Shown: in pieces, positions 56,774 through 64,000 of the stretch
Layout of the letters: every line of letters begins with the position of its first letter
Position numbering within the stretch: position 1 is the first letter of the stretch
From: Limnephilus marmoratus
Taxonomy: Eukaryota; Arthropoda; Insecta; Trichoptera; Limnephilidae
DNA: 64,000 nucleotides
Direction of reading: 5' to 3'
NCBI GenBank assembly: GCA_917880885.1
Contig: OU862922.1
Location: 22,630,627-22,694,626, forward strand
Translations under genes and position numbers: made by a program
Notes under the pieces: generated by a model
Seen by the model: the letters and a program-made list of their open reading frames with translations, nothing else
Told to the model about the DNA's origin: nothing
Database searches by the model: none

Positions 56774-57088
56774 AGCGAGGGATTTAACACTTACAATGTT
56801 TCTCTCGCAAAAATAAAGTTGGTTGTTTTCAGGTGAAAAAAAAAAAAAAAATAAAATAAAAAATATATAATAAGCAGTAATTGTTGAATGAAACACTAGC
56901 ATATATTGAATCATTTGGCGGGTACGAGATAAGCCGCCATAGCTCAGTGGTCAGAGCAATCGACCGGCAATCGAGAGGACACGGGTTCAAGTCCCGTTGG
57001 CGTCATGTATCTTTTCTCGGAAGATTTTTCAATGTGGATGAGTGTTTCAGGCTGATAATTATTGCTTATAATAATTGTTACCCTTAAT
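56774..57088 (+). mobile_element. Second, truncated copy of the tRNA-carrying element
   Basis: About 315 bp, nearly identical to the inverted sequence of 56287-56578 and therefore facing it head to head. It starts GCGAGGGATTTAACAC, includes a longer A-rich run at 56837-56852, carries the tRNA-like part on + (56933-57004) and ends at TTGTTACCCTT, without the outer terminal arm. Confidence 0.75.
56933..57004 (+). tRNA. tRNA-like sequence (Ala-GGC-like), second copy
   Basis: Identical by eye to 56367-56438 on the other strand, including C at position 33 and anticodon GGC. Open frames that cross the two copies give the same spurious peptide. Confidence 0.55.
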
Positions 57089-57187
57089 AATTATTAGTTT
57101 TTTTATCGAAGGAAGCAAACACTTTGTGGTGTGACATTATATATTAAATGAAAAACACACTTTGTAAAACACCACTTTTTATTGGAA

Positions 57188-57250
57188 TTAATATTTAACA
57201 GCCAACCAGTTTTCGCTTAGCTCAAGCTTCATCAGGGCTTATTATATCAA
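57188..57250 (-). ncRNA. Hammerhead ribozyme, left terminal repeat of the PLE
   Basis: On the minus strand: helix I strand TTGATAT + AGCC, core CTGATGA (57235 to 57229), stem II GCTT/AAGC, GAAAAC, a minimal helix III, then GGCT + ATATTAA closing helix I around an internal loop. The fold is that of a type I hammerhead. One extra A after GAAA compared with the simplest form. It mirrors 59136-59198. Confidence 0.75.
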
Positions 57251-57771
57251 CTAAAGTAAATTAGGTACAGACACATTTATAAAAGAAATTAAGAGAATTA
57301 GAGAAAGAGATAGCAATATAATAGGCGACACCCTATTGGTGCAAATAGAAAAGAGGGAGACAGAAATAATATTTACAGTTTGGGTAAGCAACGGGGGGAG
57401 GGAGAGGGTTGGTCAATTAATGATAATGAATTTTTGATGGTATATTTTGGGAAAACAAGAGCTCCCACGAGTCCTCTAATCGCCGACATTTTTATGAATA
57501 ATTTAGAAAATAATATTTTTGCTTCTAAATCACCTCTCTTAAAAAATATTTTACTGTGGAGACGTTACGTTGACGATATTCTGTGCATTTGGACAGGTAC
57601 CGATAGACAACTAAACTCTTTTCTCAAAATAATAAATTCCTTTCACAAACAAATTCAATTTACTTTAGAAATAGGTATCTACTCAACCTTGAATTTTCTA
57701 GACCTAACTTTAAGTATCATTAATAAGAAAATTGATTTTGATATCTACCTTAAACCTACCTATACCGATAC

Positions 57772-58187
57772 TTTTTTTTTTTTTTTACATGAATACCGCA
57801 CAAGAGTCCCAACTGCTCCCGTCTTGAGCCAGTGAGACTATGGCATCCCCAATTGGGGTATGTTGTGAGGCTGAAGGTAGTGGAGAGGGGAAGGAGGTGG
57901 GGAGGAGGAAGGTTGGGAAGTACCTGGCTATTCAGATCTGGTCACCAAACACGGCTAAAGCCATTTTCAAGCAACGTTTCAATTCTGAATGGTGGTCTTA
58001 CACCAGGGCGATACTAATAGTATCTTCCACTCTGGAACATGCCGCAAATATACTATATATTATTTTAAATGAATTAATTGTGAAATAACACAAATTAATC
58101 AAATAAAATTTATTTGCGGATGCCGGGTTCGAACCCGCGACCTCCGGTTTGTGAGTCAAAAGTCTTATCCACTGGACTACTATTACC
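57772..58187 (-). repeat. SINE family A, complete copy inside the PLE
   Basis: On the minus strand it runs from a tRNA-like head (58187-58116) through a body of about 320 bp to a poly(A) tail (15 T on +, 57772-57786). This is the reference copy for family A. Other copies at 22963, 28431, 31713, 34135 and 41490 lack the head. Removing it restores the PLE reading frame with at most a few shared bases, so no long target duplication is evident. The 82-codon open frame within it (57840-58088) is a by-product. Confidence 0.85.
58116..58187 (-). repeat. tRNA-derived head of SINE family A
   Basis: AGTCCAGTGGATAAGAC (A box) and GCGGGTTCGAACCCGGC (B box) sit at tRNA spacing on the minus strand. The part GTGGATAAGACTTTTGACTC resembles tRNA-Arg. 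The 5' acceptor strand (GGTAATA) does not pair with the 3' one (CATCCGC), so it is a Pol III promoter relic, not a tRNA gene. Confidence 0.7.
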
Positions 58188-59135
58188 ATTCATAATTCAT
58201 CCAACCACCCCATATCCCACAAACATTCAGCCTTCCACTCCATGATACATCGATTGATTACGGTACCACTAAACTAAGGAATTATTATTATTGTTTAGTG
58301 AATTATTATTATTGTTTTAATTAATAAGGAATTATCCATAATTAAACAAATCACTATAAATAACGGGTATGAGACAAAACTAGTAGACAATATTCTTAAT
58401 AAAAAATTGAAACAAATAGCATCAAATAAATTTCTTTTTAATAATTCTAATAATAATTTAAATATTAATCACCAATTCCAATGGCGTAGAGTACTGTTTA
58501 CGTATAATTTTTCTTCTTTAAGCGTAAAAAAATTCCCTCCGGAAATAAATCCCGCATTTTAAACTAATAATAACTTAGGTAAATACTTAATAAATACTAA
58601 AGATATTGACGATAAATTTAGCCACTCGGGCATATATAAACTAAATTGTAATGATTGTTCTGCATTTTACATCGGAAAAACGGCCCGGAACGTAAACATT
58701 AAAGAACGTAAATATTAAAGAACATCTAAAATGTTTAAATAGTAATGTTTTTTCAGAATTCGCGAACCATCTACTAGAAACTAACCACTCATTCGATAAA
58801 ACCTCCGGGACTAAAATATTACATAAAAATGGAATTGGAATTAAGTTAAACAATCTAGAAGCCCTCGAAATCAAAAAAGCCGTCAATAATAAATCAAACA
58901 TTATTAATAACCAAATCAATTTATCTGATAGTCCCATTTTTATTTTATTCCGTTAACCTCTTCTGAAACAGTTCCCTCCCTCTCCCTCCCCCCGTTGCTT
59001 ACCCAAACTGTAATTATTATTTCTGTCTCCCTCTTTTCTATTTGCACCAATAGGGTGTCGCCTATTATATTGCTATCTCTTTCTCTAATTCTCTTAATTT
59101 ATTTTATAAATGTGTCTGTATCTAATTTACTTTAG

Positions 59136-59198
59136 TTGATATAATAAGCCCTGATGAAGCTTGAGCTAAGCGAAACCTGGTTGGCTGTTAAATATTAA
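59136..59198 (+). ncRNA. Hammerhead ribozyme, right terminal repeat of the PLE
   Basis: Helix I outer strand TTGATAT (59136-59142), internal loop AATA, inner AGCC (59147-59150); core CTGATGA (59151-59157); stem II GCTT-loop-AAGC; GAAA (59172-59175); short helix III CC..GG type; then U, predicted cleavage between 59182 and 59183; GGCT (59183-59186), internal loop, ATATTAA (59192-59198). All conserved core bases are present. Type I hammerheads with tiny helix III are established in PLEs; they are thought to process the element RNA. Confidence 0.82.
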
Positions 59199-59306
59199 TT
59201 CCAATAAAAAGTGGTGTTTTACAAAGTGTGTTTTTTCATTTAATAAATAATTATTAGCCTGAAACACTCGTCTATACTGAAAAAATCTCCCGAGAAAAGA
59301 TACATG

Positions 59307-59378
59307 CCGCCGACGGGACTCGAACCCGCATCCTTCTGATTTTCGGTCAACTGCTCTTATCCACTGAGCTACGTCAGC
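59307..59378 (-). tRNA. tRNA-like sequence (GAA anticodon), probably not functional
   Basis: 72 nt: acceptor stem 6/7 paired with one wobble, D arm AGCTCAGTGGATAAGAGC, anticodon loop CCGAAAA (GAA, Phe-like), T arm GCGGGTTCGAGTCCCGT. C at position 33, as in the other two copies, argues for one common ancestor and against normal decoding. Confidence 0.5.
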
Positions 59379-59416
59379 TTATCTCCTGCCCGCCAAATAA
59401 TTCACTACAAATAAAA

Positions 59417-60152
59417 CAGTACAATCTCACGAATCCGGCACTTCAATAGACCGATACGTCCAATAATCCGGCACCCTCCGCCCGCGCCTCTTTCGTCCCT
59501 CTACGCCTAGCAGTCTAACCTCAAAACTTATCTCATATGCACGTGCGTACGTATTTACTTGATGTTTTGAAGTGTGAATAGTGTGTATATTCTCTTTATG
59601 AAATGCTTTGTTTTATTTATTATGATTTTTTCTCTACAACGTGTCCGGAAACTCGTAGTACAAGCGGGAAACTGGTGAATCTACATCACGTAGAGAATCC
59701 AAAAAACTTATTTTTTTCGATCTAAGCATTTCGATTTTAATATTATTTTTTTTCTATTTTTCCATTTTTTCCGCAACTAAAGGGTTAAAAAAAATTTTGA
59801 GCCCGGTTTACCCTTCGTTGCATTTTATAAGATATACAGCTGAAATCAACCCCATTACACAGCTTATCAACCCACATAGCTTATCAATTACACAGCTGAA
59901 ATCAACCCCCTAGTGAAATTTTTTTTCAAATTTAACCTAAAAAATTACAACTTCGGACCCGATTTACTCGAAAACGAAAGCTCAAATCAAAAAAAGTTAA
60001 ACCACAAAATCGACTCCAAATGTGATGTGGATTCTCCAGTTTCCCACTTGTACTACGAGTTTCCGGACACCTTGTATAATCCAGTAATCCGAACATTCCA
60101 ATAATCCGGCACCGTCTGGTTTTTAATAGTGCCAGATTAGTGAGATTGTAGT
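59417..60152. mobile_element. pogo-like MITE, interrupted by another MITE
   Basis: CAGTACAATCTCACGAATCC on the left, and ACAATCTCACTAATCTGGCAC read inward from the right, form the ends. AATAATCCGGCACC occurs inside both halves. Without the inner insertion (59641-60070) it would measure about 306 bp. No coding capacity. Confidence 0.7.
59641..60070. mobile_element. MITE, family M1, well-preserved copy
   Basis: GTGTCCGGAAACTCGTAGTA and the inverted ending ..TACTACGAGTTTCCGGACAC bound a 430-bp unit with arms of about 60 bp (CGGGAAACTGGTGAATC / GATTCTCCAGTTTCCC). The older copy at 537-864 shares these ends. Confidence 0.8.
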
Positions 60153-60275
60153 TACTAATGTTTCATTCAACAGTTACTGCTTTTTACATTATTTTCCACC
60201 TGCAATTTTGTGCTGTGCATAAAAATCTTGTCTTACATTAGTTTATCAATTAAAAATAATAAATTATGAAATGCC

Positions 60276-60589
60276 CCGATATCATGTCATCTGTCTCTTT
60301 ACGCACCACACAATAAACGAGATGGCACTATGTCGCTTAGTAAAAAGTTTTCAGATTCTGAAGACAGTTTGGGTCAGTGCCATGAGGGAGAGAGCATGCT
60401 GAATATTATGCGTCTGAAAGAGATCGTTTGATAAACGTAGGTTGATTTCGCTTATTTTATGCTTGTCACATGTAATAATTTACTATATTAAATGTAATTT
60501 GACATATCGTCGCTGCACACATAATATGAACCATGTGACGTTTTTGACGAAAATAAATATACAGTTTTTTTCTCCACCTTCTACAATAT
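60276..60589. other. Spacer, no gene
   Basis: Nothing recognisable between the tRNA-carrying element and the hAT element. Confidence 0.35.
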
Positions 60590-60597
60590 GAGCCATG

Positions 60598-63147
60598 CAG
60601 TCCTGGATTTGTCAATAGGCCTTATAGGCTGCGGCCTAGGGGCGGCAGAGTTCAGGGGGCGGCGCTCGCTCGCTTTGGTAAGCCGTTAATTTTATGTACG
60701 ATTATACCTAAACAACAACAAAAAAGTCACTGTGCATAGATGGAGTTTTCTATCTATTAATCTTTAGAAGCCCAGTAGTCCCGTACGGGACCGCGGATTT
60801 GTGTCGTTCAATGCCCAACGGTCCAATACGGGACCGGTGATTGTGGTGCGAATATTTCACAAAAAATGCTTTGGCAGTGGGCTACCTTTGTTGCACGAAC
60901 GTTTAAGGGAAGAAAAATTCGTATTTTAGTGATTTTTATGAATTTTTTAACACATAAGGACTATATGTTTTTTATTTATACCTTGCAGTCATTTTACACA
61001 TACATATTCAAGAGTATATTCTAAAATTTTCAAATATTTTCCTCAAAAAAATAACGAAGATGTCAACTGCCACTCATTGTAAGTCGCCATCCGGCTGGAC
61101 AATTTGTGTAACTCCTGGAGGTCACAATTTTCATCCGAAAACAATTTTTCCAAAAAATTTAGTTTTTTATAAGTGTTTCTTCTATTTGAACCTCACTTCT
61201 TACAAAAAATCGAAAATTAATATTTTTTCGATAAATGTGAAAATTTAGTACTTACTTATAATTTTTTACCATTCTTTTAAACGTTTTTTTTGCAACAGTT
61301 AAAATAAAGATGTTGTTTAGGATTAAGATTCAAATAGAGCGCATTTATATAAAGAAAATATGTCCTTAGTTTGATAACGATTGATCAAAAACTGTAGGAG
61401 CTAGACCTAGAGTTTACACAAATTTGAAAAAAGTAGTTTCGAGAAAAATGCGTTTGAAAATAAGAGTGGCAGTAAAATAGTGGTAGTTCGCGACCGAGGG
61501 ACACCCACTCAAACGCATATAACTTTTAAATGGTGTGAAATGTTGGTTTGAAATTTTCAAAAAATATTTTTGAATAGTTCTACCATCGATTTATGAAAAG
61601 ACGAAACATCAAATGAGGATATTGAAACAACTTCCTGACTGAGATCTGAATTAGAGGTAAGGCATATACGAAGGCATAAGGCATAATATTAAGGCATAAT
61701 ACTTCAAAGAAAAAAATCATTTTAAAAAAATGGATGAACTTTCAACACAAAGAGTCTCAGAAAAAGCTCAGTCTCTTGTGCAATGATTTAGAAGACGATT
61801 TAGTTCAGGAATGGGAACACTTTCAAGGTCACATTTCCTCTAATAAGATGGCAGAGAAACCTGAATCTACATCATTACTAAATATTTTTAAGGAAAGTTT
61901 TTGAGGAAACCGTCTCTGTGCAACGTTTATCCAAACTTGGATATATTGGAGGTTTTCCAGTTTAAAGCGAGTGAAGAAATAATACCAAGGTCAAATATAA
62001 AGGTCTTCATTATTGCAATAAAAACTTTACTCTTCGGATCTTCTATGCATAGAAGAAACTATGAAGCTATTATAAATGATTTTGTCAAATAAAAAATCCT
62101 GTAAAAAATTCTAATTCTTGTTTCATGTTACACTTTTATTTTACAAATAATTAATTCTTTATTTCATTTTTGAATACCTACTTAACCTATGCTTGAATAT
62201 TTATTTTTAAAATAAACAAAAATTTTAACAAAACAAAAAAACGACTTCAAAAAATGTACTAAAAAGTAAAAAAATAATTTCATATTCTTCTACAACTTTA
62301 TAATCAACTTACCTTTTCTACTCATTAATATGTAGGTACGATTGTTATTTTTGGAGTCGGTGTCGGCGGGAGAGGAGCTGTCAAGTGAACACGCCGGGCC
62401 GCGGGTATCTTGGTTGACACCGACTCCAAAAATAACAATCGTACCTACATATTGATGAGTAGAAAAGGTAAGTTGATTATAAAGTTGTAGAAGAATACGA
62501 AATTATTTTTTTACTTTTTAGTGCATTTTTTGAAGTCGTTTTTTTGTTTTGTTAAAATTTTTGTTTATTTTTTGATTTTTAGTGAATCTGAAGTACACTA
62601 ACTAATTTGATTAAGATTCGGCCAAGTATCGTAAATTTGTTCTTCAGAATTGGAGAGTTCCGTTACTTTGTCATGAATCCCATAATCAGAACCTAACCAA
62701 ACTCTCATCAAACTACCCTTGAAGTATATCCTTTCCAATAAAAAAAGAATCATCGAAATCGGTTGGCATGATATTGAGTTATTCGTCCATTTGTTGCGCA
62801 CATACTTGATGCAAATTTAAGACTTATATGATTTTCTCATGGATGCCATTGTCAGAACTGGACCAAATTAAAATGGGACCACACGGGAAGCACCAGCTTT
62901 CAAATAAAAAAAGAATCATCAATATCGGTTCACCCAATCGAAAGTTCTGAGGTAACAAACATAAAAATAAAATTTTTAAAAAATACCGTCGAATTGAGAA
63001 CCTCCTCCTTTTCGAAGTCGTTTAATAATTGTGCACTACCTAATAAAAGTCTACAAGTGAGTGCTGATAGGTGGCAACTTCTAAGAAGGAGGAAGGGGCG
63101 GCGCAAATGAATGGCCTATACCAATGAAAAGTGTAAATACGGCCCTG
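60598..63147. mobile_element. hAT-type transposon, 2.55 kb, carrying a foldback element
   Basis: An 8-bp target duplication GAGCCATG flanks it (60590-60597, 63148-63155). The ends are CAGTCCTGGATTTGTC on the left and, read inward, CAGGGCCGTATTTACAC on the right, both followed at a distance by AGGCCT/TAGGCC motifs. Inside, 62210-63023 is a foldback element. The remaining 1.7 kb holds only short open frames (61060-61248, 61901-62092) without a recognisable hAT transposase, so it is probably non-autonomous or badly decayed. At 60770-60835 the palindromic pair CCCGTACGGGACC / GGTCCAATACGGGACCGG stands out. Confidence 0.82.
62210..63023 (-). mobile_element. Foldback element of lepidopteran type, copy 2
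   Basis: Inverted counterpart of 5391-6291. Its palindromic part lies on the left (arms about 62210-62363 and 62414-62580, TGGAGTCGGTGTCGGC / GACACCGACTCCAAAA). The single-copy part ends CCTTTTCGAAGTCGTTT. The two copies differ mainly in the GC-rich centre between the palindrome arms (about 50 bp here, about 125 bp in copy 1). Confidence 0.8.
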
Positions 63148-63155
63148 GAGCCATG

Positions 63156-64000
63156 TAATAATAACCCATACTTAAGGAGATAGAAAACGAATCATGTGCA
63201 CACAGCCAGTGGCGTAGCGAAGGGGAGCGGTCCGCCCCAGGTGCCACCCGATAGGGGGATGACACTCGACCGTGGAAATTTTTTTTATCAAAGTATTGTA
63301 CACTGTCTGTTATTTATATTTTCATAGCTCTATGGCTCCCCGTGGAGTGCACCGAGTTTGGTGTCGCACGGTCTTTTGCCTTTTTATACTCGAACACAGC
63401 CCTATATTTGTGGAGAAATTATTACCCGCAGGATTAGCGTTTTTAATTTCTCAAGTTCAAAAGAACCATGTGAACTTATTTTACATGTTTGTTATTTGTT
63501 TTTGGGGTGTTATGCCGTGTTGCGCTACCTCCAGCGCCGGATCTGCCATACGTTCAAAAACGTGCAAAAACCTGGCGCCAACTCCGAAGGGGCGCCGTGA
63601 GAAAATAAATATTGTATTAAAATTTAGTTATAATATTCCCTGAATCGTTTAAAAATTACCCATAGTACGAAATAATTATTACGCTCTAGCAACACTTTCC
63701 AAAGAAACAGAATGCGCACGCATCAGGTTGGTATCAACGGCTTACGAATTTATAGTCAGTTACAGAATTTTTTTACAAATTCCATATATTTAGTTTAAAC
63801 GTAAGATCTATTTTTCCATATATCTTTTACCGTCTTTTACGACGAATGGGTGCGATCTAAATTCAATAACCAATCACAGCGCGGTATTTTTGTCCGTAAG
63901 CCGTTGATACCATACGTCAGTGTTTAGTGTTTGTATGGTTATGGTGTTTGTTCGCTCAACACAGGGGAAATGCAAGGTACAAATTTGAGATTATATACTT
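63156..64000. other. Right edge: hAT-like start, PLE-end fragment, no gene
   Basis: CAGTGGCGTAGCGAAGGGG at about 63207 looks like a hAT-type end, but no partner end is visible. TTATTTGTTTTTGGGGTG..GCGCTACCTCC at 63486-63527 is the inverted PLE terminal-repeat tail also seen at 24488 and 28756. The open frames at 63272-63643 run across these repeats and are not called. Confidence 0.45.

Larger units (their letters stand above)
57430..58940 (+). pseudogene. PLE reverse transcriptase-endonuclease, truncated and interrupted
   Basis: The reverse transcriptase part has APTSPLIADIFMNNLENNIF (motif B) and LLWRRYVDDILCIWTG (catalytic YVDD), then TLNFLDLTL and DIYLKPTYTDT. A SINE interrupts it at 57772. 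The frame resumes at about 58188 with HNSSNHPISHKHSAFHSM and HRLITVPLN, then IKQITINNGYETKLVDNIL and FPPEINPAF. The endonuclease has SGIYKLNCNDCSAFYIGKT (GIY-YIG core with the PLE cysteine pair) and a decayed LEALEIKKAVNN-type end. Several stops and frameshifts are present, and motif A and the N-terminus are missing. Not functional. Confidence 0.88.
57142..59245 (+). mobile_element. Penelope-like element with inverted terminal repeats
   Basis: The terminal repeats at 57142-57408 and 58978-59245 (about 267 bp) are inverted relative to each other (TTAAATGAAAAACACACTTTG and its inverse; CTATTTGCACCAATAGGGTG and its inverse). Inside are the C-terminal part of a reverse transcriptase and a GIY-YIG endonuclease on +. 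A SINE (57772-58187, minus) splits the RT tail. Each terminal repeat has a hammerhead ribozyme. Direct or inverted terminal repeats, GIY-YIG nuclease and hammerheads are established features of Penelope-like elements. The copy is 5'-truncated and not autonomous. Confidence 0.9.
59246..60275 (-). mobile_element. tRNA-carrying element, third copy, interrupted
   Basis: The body matches 56287-56540 (TTATTAGCCTGAAACACTCGTC, a tRNA-like part at 59307-59378, CCCGCCAAATAATTCACTAC). It resumes after an insertion at about 60153 (TAATGTTTCATTCAACAG, TTTCCACCTG, GCATAAAAATCTTGTCTTAC). The insertion 59417-60152 is itself a nested pair. The left end is cut by the PLE. Confidence 0.7.

Noticed and set aside
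56367..57004. Functional tRNA-Ala genes
   Set aside because: The cloverleaf is good, but C33 in all copies, anticodon GGC and the position inside a repeated element make normal decoding unlikely.
56272..57087. Two open frames with the same peptide (HSSVVRAIDRQSRGHGFKSRW)
   Set aside because: They read through the two copies of the tRNA-like sequence and its flank, a common annotation artefact.
57840..58088. 82-codon open frame starting MASPIGVCCEAEG
   Set aside because: It lies in SINE family A; similar pieces in other copies follow the repeat and are broken in most of them.
63272..63643. 123-codon open frame at the right edge
   Set aside because: It crosses a PLE-end fragment and unassigned sequence, and shows no domain.

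Overview
The window looks like a repeat-packed piece of an insect nuclear genome, most likely a moth or butterfly. It is AT-rich, its genes have GT-AG introns, and there are no operons. The foldback repeats starting AACGACTTCGAAAAGG and a Helitron ending GGGTCAGCTAG are sequence types I know from lepidopteran genomes. The order-level call is an inference; no species can be named.

Only two cellular genes are supported, both on the + strand. SPAG17/PF6 (35334-41056) encodes a protein of the axonemal central pair. It is rebuilt here as six coding exons (1569 aa), with 84% of the coding sequence in one 3.9-kb exon. GPATCH11 (44288-54973) encodes a G-patch protein of 256 aa in five coding exons; its last intron is 7.2 kb because transposons have filled it. 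The two genes are neighbours but have no evident functional link beyond position.

Region by region: 1-35000 holds no cellular gene I can support. It is a mosaic of a deleted mariner with a duplicated end, foldback elements, a perfect 392-bp (AAGGAT)n array, two inverted copies of an 850-bp transposon, a hAT element with perfect 8-bp target duplications, a Helitron, scattered copies of three SINE-like families (A, B, C), a decayed RTE-type reverse transcriptase, and remains of Penelope-like elements (PLEs) and of a CR1/Jockey-group LINE. 35334-44288 is SPAG17 plus MITEs. 44288-54973 is GPATCH11, with a foldback, a pogo-like MITE, a decayed CpG-rich tandem repeat, a small hAT element and an almost intact antisense LINE in its introns. 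54974-64000 is again mobile DNA: MITE-like units carrying a tRNA-like segment, a Penelope-like element with inverted terminal repeats that each hold a hammerhead ribozyme, a three-level transposon nest, and a 2.5-kb hAT element that has swallowed a foldback element.

The most notable theme is self-cleaving RNA. Two convincing hammerhead ribozymes sit in inverted orientation in one Penelope-like element, and two weaker hammerhead-like copies lie in other Penelope remnants. The second theme is a transposon family that appears to carry a tRNA-shaped insert between long inverted repeats. Exon joins, family names and RNA folds were worked out by eye from the sequence. No alignment or folding program was run.
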